Shown in pieces: positions 27,266 through 35,457 of a stretch of 64,000 bases of DNA (the stretch's first letter is position 1; each line of letters opens with the position of its first letter). Both the position numbers and the translations under genes were made by a program. Under the pieces are notes generated by a model. It ran no database searches. It was not told the DNA's origin and worked only from the letters and a program-made list of their open reading frames with translations. Origin of the DNA: an uncultured Mollicutes bacterium. Lineage in GTDB: Bacteria > Bacillota_I > Bacilli_A > Acholeplasmatales > Anaeroplasmataceae. The DNA lies in contig CAMWKG010000006.1 of the NCBI GenBank assembly GCA_947174785.1, positions 1 to 64,000 on the forward strand, in the 5' to 3' direction.

Positions 27266-27413
27266 GAGCTAGCAAAAGTCTATAGGTAAGAGCTCTACTT
27301 CTTATAGATGGCTTAAGACAACTGAATTGTCGTAGAGTGGTTTTCCGTAATGGATAGCGTGATTGAAAATGATAAGTGCGAAAGTACTATCACTATAATC
27401 ACGCCTTTTTTTA
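27266..27413 (+). ncRNA. candidate structured small RNA, family not recognised
   Basis: The 480-base gap 27059-27537 has no gene; this is its main content. About 148 bases lie between a good promoter and a strong terminator. Paired elements are CTATA/TATAG (27280-27284 with 27303-27307); CTCTAC/GTAGAG (27293-27298 with 27332-27337) enclosing GACAA-CTGAA-TTGTC (27317-27331); and the closing hairpin GCGTGATT...AATCACGC with an inner GAAA-capped stem, then seven T. The first two stems overlap in sequence, suggesting alternative folds. It does not match a tRNA, tmRNA, SRP RNA or riboswitch core that I know. The next gene has its own promoter, so this is more likely an sRNA than a leader. Confidence 0.5.
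27357..27413 (+). terminator. terminator hairpin of the candidate RNA
   Basis: An eight-base outer stem (GCGTGATT / AATCACGC) and an inner stem capped by GAAA are followed by CTTTTTTT. It is the strongest hairpin in the 27059-27537 gap. Confidence 0.75.
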
Positions 27414-27484
27414 ATCTTAAAGAGGGAGGGATATTCAAAAAAGCATAAAAAATCATTAGTTACTTAGAAATTAAAGCGTGTGGC

Positions 27485-27513
27485 TTAACAAATTTAACAA
27501 GTTGTGATATAGT
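27485..27513 (+). promoter_or_regulatory. promoter of the AbrB-like small gene
   Basis: TTAACA (27485-27490) and TATAGT (27508-27513), spacing 17 bases, start a short transcript before the ATG at 27538. Confidence 0.55.
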
Positions 27514-27537
27514 AATTTTAGTAAGGAGTTGTAAAAA

Positions 27538-27717
27538 ATGGAAAGAAAAACAAAAAACTTAATTTTGAAAAAAGGAAACATTATCGAATTACCAGAAGAG
27601 GTAATCAACATTTTGAAAGCTAAGGAAGGGGAAGAGATAAAGCTTATTTATACAGAAGAAATGGTTGTTTTAATGAGCCCTGGCAAGTTTGGAGAACTAC
27701 TTTTACAAAAATTTTAA
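27538..27717 (+). CDS. small AbrB/MazE-like protein
   Basis: A 59-residue basic protein behind TAAGGAGTTG. The core LKKGNIIELPEEVINIL, followed by GEEIKLIY, resembles one swapped-hairpin DNA-binding unit of the SpoVT/AbrB/MazE type (usual pattern: strand, G-x-I-x-L-P, helix, GD/GE-x-I). No toxin gene lies beside it: downstream is the Hsp20 promoter. It may be an orphan antitoxin-like or transition-state regulator. The fold call rests on pattern only. Confidence 0.55.
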   Translation: MERKTKNLILKKGNIIELPEEVINILKAKEGEEIKLIYTEEMVVLMSPGKFGELLLQKF

Positions 27718-27721
27718 AAAA

Positions 27722-27748
27722 TTAGCACTCCGGTGTTGACATTGCCAA
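27722..27748. promoter_or_regulatory. CIRCE-like element 1 over the Hsp20 promoter
   Basis: TTAGCACTC, exactly the left arm of CIRCE, then nine bases, then CATTGCCAA, which matches six of nine bases of the right arm. It overlaps the -35 box (27736-27741), so HrcA binding would block the promoter. Confidence 0.55.
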
Positions 27749-27763
27749 AAAATGTGGTATACT
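27736..27763 (+). promoter_or_regulatory. promoter of the Hsp20 operon
   Basis: A consensus TTGACA (27736-27741) and TATACT (27758-27763), spacing 16 bases, lie between two CIRCE-like elements. Confidence 0.75.
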
Positions 27764-27772
27764 ATAATTGTG

Positions 27773-27799
27773 TTGGCAATATAGTATATAGAGTGCCAA
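27773..27799. promoter_or_regulatory. CIRCE-like element 2 downstream of the Hsp20 promoter
   Basis: TTGGCAATA, nine bases, GAGTGCCAA: the 9-9-9 geometry of CIRCE. The right arm differs from GAGTGCTAA at one base and the left arm carries the compensating change, keeping the outer arms paired (TTGGCA/TGCCAA). Confidence 0.65.
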
Positions 27800-27817
27800 C
27801 GAGAAAGGGTGAACAAA

Positions 27818-28195
27818 ATGTTGATATTTAACAATGTATTTGATGAATTAAACGATTTCTTTTATGGACAGGGAGGATATAAGAGTTTTCCTGTTGATAT
27901 GGTTGAAATTGAAAATGGATTTAAAGTAATAGCTGAAATGCCTGGCGTTCAAAAGGCAGATGTACAAATGAGCTTTGAAGATGGTGTTCTAACCATTGAG
28001 GCTGATCGTAAGAAAAACGAGGATGAAAAATATCTAATCAATGAGCGTGATACTACGCATCTAAAACGCAGTATTAGCTTTGGGGATATTCATGAGGATT
28101 CTATTCAAGCCAAATTAGAGAATGGTTTATTGATTGTCACTATCTTAACGAAAAAACCAGAAGAAAAGGTTAAGAGAAAAATCATCATTGAATAA
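27818..28195 (+). CDS. Hsp20-family small heat-shock chaperone (first copy)
   Basis: About 125 residues with an alpha-crystallin core: VDMVEIENGFKVIAEMPGV, then QMSFEDGVLTIEADR and the closing strand ENGLLIVTI followed by KRKIIIE. It holds unfolding proteins for refolding by other chaperones. ATG 27818 is preferred over GTG 27809, because GAAAGGGTG overlaps the GTG and is correctly spaced from the ATG. The CIRCE-like elements upstream point to HrcA control. It heads a two-gene operon with a second, diverged Hsp20. Confidence 0.92.
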   Translation: MLIFNNVFDELNDFFYGQGGYKSFPVDMVEIENGFKVIAEMPGVQKADVQMSFEDGVLTIEADRKKNEDEKYLINERDTTHLKRSISFGDIHEDSIQAKLENGLLIVTILTKKPEEKVKRKIIIE

Positions 28196-28236
28196 AAGTA
28201 GTATTTTCGACATAAAATAAGATTGGAGTGAAGATT

Positions 28237-28644
28237 ATGTATTTTATTAAGAAAAATAACGAAGATAAGAAAAATAATTTAGTAGATGATTTTCAAAATT
28301 TCTTTATGGATTCATTCTTTTCCAACAAAGCTTTAAAAACAGATATTGTGGAAACGGAAAATTCATATGTTTTAAAAGTTGACCTTCCAGGTGTTGAGAA
28401 GAAGGATGTAAATCTAGATTTCAACAATCAGTATTTGACTTTATCTGTAAACCAAGAGGAAGATAAAGAGGATAAGGATCAACACTATATTCGTAAAGAA
28501 AGAAGTCGTTTTTCTTATTCTAGAAGCTATTATTTAGATAAGGCTGATGAAACCAATATCAAGGCCAAATTGGATAATGGAATTCTAACGATAACAATTG
28601 GCAAAAACGAAGAAGACATCAAAAAAACAATAACAATTGACTAA
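28237..28644 (+). CDS. Hsp20-family small heat-shock chaperone (second copy)
   Basis: About 135 residues. The alpha-crystallin domain starts at TDIVETENSYVLKVDLPGV and ends with DNGILTITIGK. The N-terminal arm (IKKNNEDKKNNLVDDFQNFF) and the charged insert EEDKEDKDQHY differ from the first copy, so the pair may form mixed oligomers. ATG 28237 is chosen over GTG 28228, which is part of the GGAG ribosome site. No promoter separates the copies; a terminator follows. Confidence 0.92.
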   Translation: MYFIKKNNEDKKNNLVDDFQNFFMDSFFSNKALKTDIVETENSYVLKVDLPGVEKKDVNLDFNNQYLTLSVNQEEDKEDKDQHYIRKERSRFSYSRSYYLDKADETNIKAKLDNGILTITIGKNEEDIKKTITID

Positions 28645-28655
28645 GAAAAATATAA

Positions 28656-28689
28656 AAGACATATCAACAAACAAGATATGTCTTTTTTT
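28656..28689 (+). terminator. Rho-independent terminator of the Hsp20 operon
   Basis: AAGACATATC and its exact complement GATATGTCTT flank a nine-base loop, followed by seven T. Confidence 0.9.
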
Positions 28690-28737
28690 CTTGTTTTAGA
28701 AATAGTATAATTATAAAAGATTAGAGGAGGATTGTAT

Positions 28738-29982
28738 ATGAAATTACTTGCAGAACATAGTATTCCTAAAGAGGATAGAAGCAATATATTAGTATTAGGT
28801 GGTATTGCTAAAGAAATGAAGGCAAAGGATTCAAGTGTCGTTAATGCAACAATTGGTATGTTGTATGATGAGAAAGGGAAATTATTTACCTTTCAAAGCG
28901 TTGATGAGGTTTTGAAAAATTTAACTGCAGAAGAAAAATACGCTTATTCTTCAACACCAGGAAACAAGGATTATCATGAAGCGTTAAAGCACTGGATTTT
29001 TAAGGAATATTACGATGAAATTTTATCTACAATGAAATGTTCTGTTATTGCAACGCCTGGTGGAACGGGTGCTGTAGCTAATACATTTTCAAACTATTTA
29101 AATCCTGATGACCTAGTATTATTGCCTGATTATATGTGGGGCAACTATAAGCAAATGGCATATGAATGCTTTGCAGGGTTTACAACTTATTCTTTATTTG
29201 AAGAAGATCATTTTAATTTGGATTCTGTTCAAAACAAAATTAATGAATTAAAAAAATTACAGAAAAGAGTGGTTTTGGTTATCAATGATCCTTGTCATAA
29301 TCCTACAGGCTATACGATGAGCTACGAGGAGTGGCAGAAGCTGATAGATATTATTAATGCAGCTACAGAAGATGGGACCCCTTTTGTTCTTTTGTATGAT
29401 ATGGCATATATTGATTATGATAGTAGAGGCTTTGAGGCTACAAGACAAAATATAAGATTATTCCAAAAATTAAATTCCTCTGTTCTGGCTATCTTAGCTT
29501 TTAGTGGTTCAAAGACAATGGCTCTTTACGGATTACGTATAGGAGCACAGGTAGCCTTAGCAAAGGAGCAGTCTGTAATTGATGAGTTTATTCCTGCCAA
29601 TGCTTTTTCGGCAAGAACAAAATGGTCTATGGCTACCAATTTAGGAATGCATCTAGTATCTAAAGTCTTGTTGACAGAAACTTATCGTAAGCAATTTGAA
29701 ATTGAATTAAAACAGGCAAGCAATATGCTTACCTCCAGAGCCAATGCTTTCTTGGAGGAAAGTAAGCGAGTTGGACTCAAAACTTTGCCTTTTATGTGTG
29801 GCTTTTTTATAACAATTCCTTGCCAAAACCCAGAAGAAGTATATCGTAAACTCGTTGAAAGAAAAATACATATTATTCCTTTAGATAATGTTTTACGTGT
29901 TACGATTGCTGCGATATCCTTAGAAGAATGTAAAAGACTTCCAAGAGAAATTAAAATGGCCATAGATAACATTTTAGAATAG
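28738..29982 (+). CDS. class I/II pyridoxal-phosphate aminotransferase
   Basis: About 414 residues. The fold-type I markers are present: an ATPGGTGAVAN loop that grips the phosphate, NDPCHNPTGYTM (cofactor-binding Asn and substrate loop), YDMAYIDYD (Asp/Tyr), and FSGSKTMALYGLRIGA with the Schiff-base Lys. It should transaminate an amino acid, perhaps an aromatic one. ATG 28738 sits seven bases after GAGGAGG; TTG 28732 is less likely. Monocistronic. Confidence 0.88.
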   Translation: MKLLAEHSIPKEDRSNILVLGGIAKEMKAKDSSVVNATIGMLYDEKGKLFTFQSVDEVLKNLTAEEKYAYSSTPGNKDYHEALKHWIFKEYYDEILSTMKCSVIATPGGTGAVANTFSNYLNPDDLVLLPDYMWGNYKQMAYECFAGFTTYSLFEEDHFNLDSVQNKINELKKLQKRVVLVINDPCHNPTGYTMSYEEWQKLIDIINAATEDGTPFVLLYDMAYIDYDSRGFEATRQNIRLFQKLNSSVLAILAFSGSKTMALYGLRIGAQVALAKEQSVIDEFIPANAFSARTKWSMATNLGMHLVSKVLLTETYRKQFEIELKQASNMLTSRANAFLEESKRVGLKTLPFMCGFFITIPCQNPEEVYRKLVERKIHIIPLDNVLRVTIAAISLEECKRLPREIKMAIDNILE

Positions 29983-29999
29983 TTTTGAATTTTTTTGAA

Positions 30000-30028
30000 T
30001 TGACAATAATTGAATATAGTGTTATACT
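30000..30028 (+). promoter_or_regulatory. promoter of the ABC exporter pair
   Basis: A consensus TTGACA (30000-30005) and TATACT (30023-30028) with a 17-base spacer precede GGAGGG and the ATG at 30053. Confidence 0.8.
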
Positions 30029-30052
30029 AGAAGTATAGCAGGAGGGATAAGT

Positions 30053-30763
30053 ATGCTTGAAATAAAATCTGTTTCAAAAACTTATAAAAAATCAAAGGTA
30101 AAGGCTATAGAGGATATCACACTTACTATAGAAGAAGGAGACATCTATGGATTTATTGGACCGAATGGTGCAGGTAAATCTACAACAATTAAATGTGTTA
30201 CTGGCATTCATCCGTTTGAAGAAGGGGACATTTTATTAGATGGTATATCCATAAAAACAGACCCTATTGGCTGCAAGAAAAAAATGGCTTATGTTCCAGA
30301 CAATCCAGATGTTTATGAGAATTTAAGCGGTATAGCCTATATTCATTTTATTTGCGATATCTATGGTGTGGGTGAAGAAAGAAATGCCTTGATACGACAG
30401 TATGCAGAAATGTTTGGTATTACTGATAGACTTTCTGACAGCATTAAGAATTATTCTCATGGCATGAAGCAAAAGATTGTGCTCATTGCTGCATTAGTTC
30501 ACAAGCCAAAGCTTTTAGTATTAGATGAACCTTTTGTTGGACTGGATCCAAAGGCTGCCTATGATTTAAAAGAGATTATGAAGGAGCTTTGTGAAAATGG
30601 CACAATGATTTTCTTTTCCTCACACGTTTTAGAAGTAGTGGAGAAATTGTGTAATAAAATTGCAATTATAAAGAATGGTAGAATTATAGCAAGCGGAGAA
30701 CTAGAGGCTGTACGTGGAGATAAGTCCTTAGAAAATGTATTCTTGGAGTTATTCAATGAGTAA
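30053..30763 (+). CDS. ABC exporter-type ATPase
   Basis: A 236-residue ATPase: Walker A GPNGAGKST, signature YSHGMKQKIVLIAALV, Walker B LLVLDEPFVGLDP and the H-loop SSHVLE. The YSHGMKQK form of the signature is that of the CcmA/DrrA/EcsA group of exporters. It overlaps the next gene, a 529-residue membrane protein, by eight bases, giving a two-component transporter. Cargo unknown. Confidence 0.9.
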   Translation: MLEIKSVSKTYKKSKVKAIEDITLTIEEGDIYGFIGPNGAGKSTTIKCVTGIHPFEEGDILLDGISIKTDPIGCKKKMAYVPDNPDVYENLSGIAYIHFICDIYGVGEERNALIRQYAEMFGITDRLSDSIKNYSHGMKQKIVLIAALVHKPKLLVLDEPFVGLDPKAAYDLKEIMKELCENGTMIFFSSHVLEVVEKLCNKIAIIKNGRIIASGELEAVRGDKSLENVFLELFNE

Positions 30764-32345
30764 ATCCTTTAAAGCGTTATTTAAGGTTAGCTTGTCTCAA
30801 AGCTTTGACTTCAGAAGGAAGGATAAAGCGAAAAATGCCTCCATTCTCGTACCACTCATTTTAATTTTTATATTTGGTCTATTTTTATCTACAATTTATA
30901 GTTTTATTTTTAGTATTGGATTATATAGTGCAGGATATGTGGAAAAAATCAATTTAGTCCTTTATGCTATGGCAGGACTTTCTTCTATGCTAGCTTTAGT
31001 TACTGGAATAACAAAGGTAAAGGGAGCTCTATTTGGAGGATATGATTACGACTTATTGGCTTCTCTTCCTATTGCCAAGAAAAATATAATATTTGTGAAA
31101 TTCATTAGTCTTTATTTGATGCAAGCCTTTTATACATTTATCTTTGTTTTTCCTGCCACAATGATCGTAACCATTCTAGGGAAAAATCCATTATGGGTAT
31201 TAGATGGTTTTCTACTTATAGTATTTACTCCAATCGTCCCTTTATTTCTTGCGGGACTTTTGGGGACACTAGTAAGCTTTATATCCGATCGCTTTAAATT
31301 TGGAAATATCATATCCATTATCTTTTATATTGCTTTTTTAGGGGCAGTAATGTACTCATCCTTTATAATGAATAGTAGTAATAGTGGGGATGAAATGGAT
31401 GTTACAGGGATATTAAATCTTTTAAATGTGTTTGGTTGGTTTAATCCTTCTACAAAGCTTTTCAGTTTAAATTATGTTATATTGCCACATCTTATCTATG
31501 TAGCTGCAAACCTTTGCTTATTAGGAGCAATGGTTTGGTTGTTCGCTCGTTGTTATGATTCGATTCATTTTCTAATGACTGCAACTAGGTCTCATCAAAA
31601 ATATGTAGAGAAGGACATCAAGCAAAAAGGGCAATTCAAAGCATTATTAATTCTCGATTTTAAGCGTTATTTTTCCTCTAAAATGTATTTGCTTAATACA
31701 ATGACAGGAGGAGTCATATCTATTTTGTGTCTTGTCGTTATGATTGTTACTTTCCAGTCAATAGATGACCCTCAAGCAATTGTTATATTAAATCAAATAG
31801 CACCCTTCTTTGTATTATTAATTGTTTGGTGTATTGGCATGTCAGTTCCATCAGCAGTAGCAATTAACTTTGAAGGAAAAACTATGTGGCAGATGAAATC
31901 TTTGCCTATCAGTTATAAGCTCTATGCTAAAAGTAAAATTGTTATGTCCTATCTGATATTAGCACCATTTGTATTGATTGCATCTAGTGTCTTAACAGCT
32001 TTTATGGAAAAAAATTTTATCAATATTTTTACAGCATTTGTTTTACCTCAGATTTATTTATTTAGTATGTGCTCTATTGCCTTTTGGATTAATTCTGTGT
32101 TTTATAAATTGAAATGGTCGAATGAAACAGAGGCAGTAAAAAATTCGGCAGGAATGTTAATTTCTATGCTAATTGATTTTGTCTATACGGCACTGCTTTG
32201 TGTTGTCTTAATTATTCCGGGCATTTTTGGGTATTTCTTCGTTGGAGCAATATTAACTATTCTTATTGTTTTGATAGTAGCAATCAGTTTTTATAGTATT
32301 GTTAGAAAAACATGCTCAAGAAATATAAATGCCATTGAAGTTTAA
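30756..32345 (+). CDS. ABC exporter membrane subunit
   Basis: About 529 residues with roughly 12 hydrophobic segments, of the large Firmicutes permease type (EcsB/YhaP-like in size and spacing). ATG 30756 is preferred because GGAG (30745-30748) lies seven bases before it, while the in-frame ATG 30735 has no ribosome site. It works with the preceding ATPase. I see no catalytic or substrate-specific motif. A weak hairpin GGGTA/TACCC (about 32359-32379) lies after the gene. Confidence 0.8.
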   Translation: MSKSFKALFKVSLSQSFDFRRKDKAKNASILVPLILIFIFGLFLSTIYSFIFSIGLYSAGYVEKINLVLYAMAGLSSMLALVTGITKVKGALFGGYDYDLLASLPIAKKNIIFVKFISLYLMQAFYTFIFVFPATMIVTILGKNPLWVLDGFLLIVFTPIVPLFLAGLLGTLVSFISDRFKFGNIISIIFYIAFLGAVMYSSFIMNSSNSGDEMDVTGILNLLNVFGWFNPSTKLFSLNYVILPHLIYVAANLCLLGAMVWLFARCYDSIHFLMTATRSHQKYVEKDIKQKGQFKALLILDFKRYFSSKMYLLNTMTGGVISILCLVVMIVTFQSIDDPQAIVILNQIAPFFVLLIVWCIGMSVPSAVAINFEGKTMWQMKSLPISYKLYAKSKIVMSYLILAPFVLIASSVLTAFMEKNFINIFTAFVLPQIYLFSMCSIAFWINSVFYKLKWSNETEAVKNSAGMLISMLIDFVYTALLCVVLIIPGIFGYFFVGAILTILIVLIVAISFYSIVRKTCSRNINAIEV

Positions 32346-32406
32346 TAGAATATATAAAGGGTAGTCATTTGGATTACCCTATTTATTTTATAGAAGGAGA
32401 AAGTAT

Positions 32407-33636
32407 ATGAAACATTTAATAGAAGATCAAGAATTATATTTGGCGATAACAAAAGAACAGGAAAGGCAAAATTATCATATTGAACTTATTGCTTCAGAGA
32501 ATTTTGTTTCTCAAGCGGTATTAGAGGCACAGGGAAGCATACTTACAAATAAATATGCAGAAGGATATTGTGGAAGAAGATATTATGGCGGCTGTGAATT
32601 TATAGATGAAGTAGAGAATATAGCTATGGAGCGTGCATGTAAATTATTTCATGCGAAATATGCAAATGTTCAACCACATTCAGGATCTTCTGCAAATATG
32701 GGAGCTTATGGGGCATTACTTTCTGTGGGCGATGTTATTTTAGGAATGTCCTTAGATGCTGGAGGTCATTTGACTCATGGATATGATAAAAGCTTTAGTG
32801 GTAGATTATATAAGTCCTATTCTTATGGACTAGATGAAAATGGGTATATTGACTACAACGAGGTAGACCGTATTGCCAATGAGGTTCATCCCAAGCTCAT
32901 TATTGCTGGAGCAAGTGCTTATTCTAGAATCATTGATTTTAAAAAGTTTAGAAAAATAGCAGATTCTGTAGGGGCTTATCTTATGGTAGATATGGCACAT
33001 ATTGCAGGGTTAGTAGCCGCAGGGTTACATCCAAATCCAATGGAATATGCGGATATAGTGACAACCACAACGCATAAAACTCTACGTGGTCCACGCGGAG
33101 GTATGATTTTAACCAATGATAAAGAAATAGCTAAAAAGGTGAACTCTTATGTATTTCCAGGAATCCAGGGTGGGCCTTTAATGCATGTCATCGCCGCTAA
33201 GGCAGTAGCATTTAAAGAGGCATTAGAGCCACAGTTTAAAGAGTATGCCAAACAAGTTATTTTAAATTGCAAAGCTTTGGCAGATGAATTAGTTAAATTA
33301 GGATACACGCTTATTTCTGGCGGAACAGATAATCATTTAATCTTGGTTGATATTTATAATAGTGTTGGTGTGACAGGAAAGCAGGCAGAAGATATATTAT
33401 ATTCAGTAAATATTACATGTAATAAAAATGCAATACCCAAGGATACACTTAAACCAACAATTACTTCAGGGGTGCGTTTAGGTACTGCAGCTATTACAAC
33501 CAGAGGATTTAAAGAAGAAGATTGTAGAATGGTTGCAAGGTGGATAGATCAGGCCCTAAGAAATTACACTGATGAGTTTATACTAAATAATATAAGAGAA
33601 CAAGTAATCGAAAGAATGAAAAAATCTTTAAAGTAA
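32407..33636 (+). CDS. glyA: serine hydroxymethyltransferase
   Basis: A 409-residue PLP enzyme making glycine and methylene-THF from serine. [60 protein letters not shown] and the Lys-containing [14 protein letters not shown] are all diagnostic. The length is normal. GAAGGAGAAAG precedes the ATG. It converges with the minus-strand RhuM gene, separated by only 13 bases. Confidence 0.98.
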   Translation: MKHLIEDQELYLAITKEQERQNYHIELIASENFVSQAVLEAQGSILTNKYAEGYCGRRYYGGCEFIDEVENIAMERACKLFHAKYANVQPHSGSSANMGAYGALLSVGDVILGMSLDAGGHLTHGYDKSFSGRLYKSYSYGLDENGYIDYNEVDRIANEVHPKLIIAGASAYSRIIDFKKFRKIADSVGAYLMVDMAHIAGLVAAGLHPNPMEYADIVTTTTHKTLRGPRGGMILTNDKEIAKKVNSYVFPGIQGGPLMHVIAAKAVAFKEALEPQFKEYAKQVILNCKALADELVKLGYTLISGGTDNHLILVDIYNSVGVTGKQAEDILYSVNITCNKNAIPKDTLKPTITSGVRLGTAAITTRGFKEEDCRMVARWIDQALRNYTDEFILNNIREQVIERMKKSLK

Positions 33637-33649
33637 TAAGAGTTTTTAA

Positions 33650-34522
33650 TTAAGTCAATTGATTGATTAGCTCATTAGTTTTTATAAAATCAATTTTAGT
33701 TAAAATAAATCTTTTCTTACCCACATCCTTAATAGAAGAACCACATAGATAAATCCCATCATCTATAATGATGAATCTGTCATGTATTTTATTTGTTTTA
33801 ATTATAGTCAGATGATGTTGAGTATTAAACTTATCTATGTCTTGATGAGATAATGGTGCTGATGGATACGTATAAATGGTAATAGGTAAAGCTATACCTA
33901 CTAGCATATCTAAAACGGATAAATCTATATAGCCATCAATAAGAGTAATAGAGACCCTTGCAGAAAGAAATAACTGTTTAATATAAGAATAGGCTTCAAA
34001 GATTTCACCATCAAAGAATAGCTTATCCGAGAGAAGAGTTTCGGTTTGTTCTAAAGAATTTAATCTTTGAAGAGTAGATTGGCTTTCATTGAGTAAGTAT
34101 TCTACTTTGTTATTTAAGCTAACAAGGTTTTCTTGACAATCTAAACACCGCTTCTCATTGACTGAGAAACCATTTAGCATATATTGTTTTAAGATAGAGG
34201 TAGCCCACTTTCTAAAGAGGATACCTCTTTTTGAATTCACACGATAGCCTACTGCTAGAACCATATCTAAATTATATAAAGAAATTTGTTTGTCTGAATG
34301 AGGAAAGTGCGTTTTCCGCACATTCCTTTCTTTTTCTATTTCTTTATTTTCTAATATGTTTTTGATATGCCTTGTGATTCTTGTTCTGTCCACATCAAAT
34401 AATAAAGCCATCTCTGCTTGAGTAAGCCATACAGTATCCTCATTAGGACTCACATTTACATCTAAAGAGAACTCACCATCTTCGAATTTGATTAAATCGT
34501 AATTGTTTTTGCTATTTAACAT
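33650..34522 (-). CDS. RhuM-family DNA-binding protein with a PLD-like C-terminal domain
   Basis: About 290 residues. The N-terminal part carries the RhuM signature: VWLTQAEMALLFDVDRTRIT, KTHFPHSDKQISLYNLDMVL, VGYRVNSKRGILFRKWA. After a short coiled stretch, the C-terminal 120 residues look like half a phospholipase-D nuclease fold: KIHDRFIIIDDGIYLCGSS gives one H-x(n)-D/GSS unit, but the usual HxK Lys is Arg. ATG at 34522 is preferred: AGAAAGGATG lies five bases before it, whereas the longer reading has none. RhuM proteins occur near mobile and defence genes, but no mobile element is visible here. Role unknown. Confidence 0.75.
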   Translation of the reverse strand: MLNSKNNYDLIKFEDGEFSLDVNVSPNEDTVWLTQAEMALLFDVDRTRITRHIKNILENKEIEKERNVRKTHFPHSDKQISLYNLDMVLAVGYRVNSKRGILFRKWATSILKQYMLNGFSVNEKRCLDCQENLVSLNNKVEYLLNESQSTLQRLNSLEQTETLLSDKLFFDGEIFEAYSYIKQLFLSARVSITLIDGYIDLSVLDMLVGIALPITIYTYPSAPLSHQDIDKFNTQHHLTIIKTNKIHDRFIIIDDGIYLCGSSIKDVGKKRFILTKIDFIKTNELINQLT

Positions 34523-34550
34523 AGTAACATCCTTTCTTTTTGAGAAATAA

Positions 34551-34590
34551 TAAAGGCTTACCCTTTCGGATAAGCCTTTAGTGTTTTTTT
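34551..34590. terminator. ten-base-pair hairpin with a T-run, upstream of the RhuM gene
   Basis: TAAAGGCTTA and its exact complement TAAGCCTTTA flank CCCTTTCGGA, followed on the plus strand by GTGTTTTTTTT. As a plus-strand terminator it would stop antisense read-through into the 34686 gene. On the minus strand it lies in the RhuM leader. Confidence 0.6.
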
Positions 34591-34685
34591 TGAAGTTGTA
34601 AAACAAAATTCACAATATTATCTCTCATAGATTTATTATATCATATATCTAATAAATATGCTATAATAATTTTGGAGGGAATGAT

Positions 34686-35351
34686 ATGAGCATTGAATCT
34701 GAAGTTTTAAAAAAAATGAAGTTTTGTGAAGATAAACTAATAGCATATGGATTTAAATTTGAAAACAATTGTTATAAGTATAATATTGAAATGAAGAATG
34801 GTTTTATAATAAATCTTATATATGATAAATCTCATGGTGTTATTGGAAAAATATATGATCCGACTTTAGATGAAGAATATACGAATTTTCGTATTGAAAG
34901 TCTTAAAGGCGAGTTTGTAAATTCTATTAGAGAAGAATATAGAAGTACATTAATGGATATTTCAGATAAGTGCTGTGAGAAACAATATTTCATAACACCG
35001 CAAGCAAACCGTGTTGCGAAAAAGATTATAGAGATATATCATAATGAACCAGAGTTTCTTTGGGAATCTGCTCCAGACCATGCAATCTTTAGACATCCAG
35101 AAAATCAAAAATGGTATGCACTTATTGCATATATAGATAGAAGTAGAATAGATAAAAATGCTTCTGGTATGATTGAAATACTCAATTTAAAAATCAAAGA
35201 AGATGAACTCGATTTACTTTTGAAGCAAGAAGGCTTTTATTTAGCCTATCATATGAACAAAAAAAGTTGGATAACAATTACTCTAGATGAGACACTTTCT
35301 GATATAGAAGTAATGGAATATATTAAAAAAAGTCATATTTATACAAGTTAG
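34686..35351 (+). CDS. MmcQ/YjbR-family protein
   Basis: A 221-residue protein. The C-terminal 110 residues match the MmcQ/YjbR double-wing pattern: APDHAIFRHPENQKWYALI, then a hydrophobic strand, GFYLAYHMNKKSWITITLDE and the terminal helix. The N-terminal 90 residues are an alpha/beta domain I do not recognise. Family members bind DNA in some hosts, but the function is generally unknown. It has its own TATAAT box shortly upstream and a strong terminator downstream. Confidence 0.75.
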   Translation: MSIESEVLKKMKFCEDKLIAYGFKFENNCYKYNIEMKNGFIINLIYDKSHGVIGKIYDPTLDEEYTNFRIESLKGEFVNSIREEYRSTLMDISDKCCEKQYFITPQANRVAKKIIEIYHNEPEFLWESAPDHAIFRHPENQKWYALIAYIDRSRIDKNASGMIEILNLKIKEDELDLLLKQEGFYLAYHMNKKSWITITLDETLSDIEVMEYIKKSHIYTS

Positions 35352-35360
35352 TAAAGTTTT

Positions 35361-35395
35361 TCTAGGAAAATATGTTTTTTTCCTAGATTTTCTTG
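35361..35395 (+). terminator. Rho-independent terminator
   Basis: TCTAGGAAAA pairs exactly with TTTTCCTAGA and is followed by TTTTCTT. Confidence 0.85.
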
Positions 35396-35457
35396 TTTAA
35401 ATGTTTTAAAATAGTAATGTAAGCGTTATTATTTAATAACAAGAAGGAAGAGATGTT

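Noticed and set aside
27266-27413. The non-coding region read as a tRNA or 6S RNA
   Set aside because: There is no cloverleaf or CCA end, and the 3' hairpin is a self-contained terminator rather than a strand that pairs back to the 5' end as in 6S RNA.
34551-34590. Hairpin before the RhuM gene as part of a T-box or riboswitch
   Set aside because: No T-box sequence or aptamer-like core is present; it is a plain ten-base-pair stem with a T-run.
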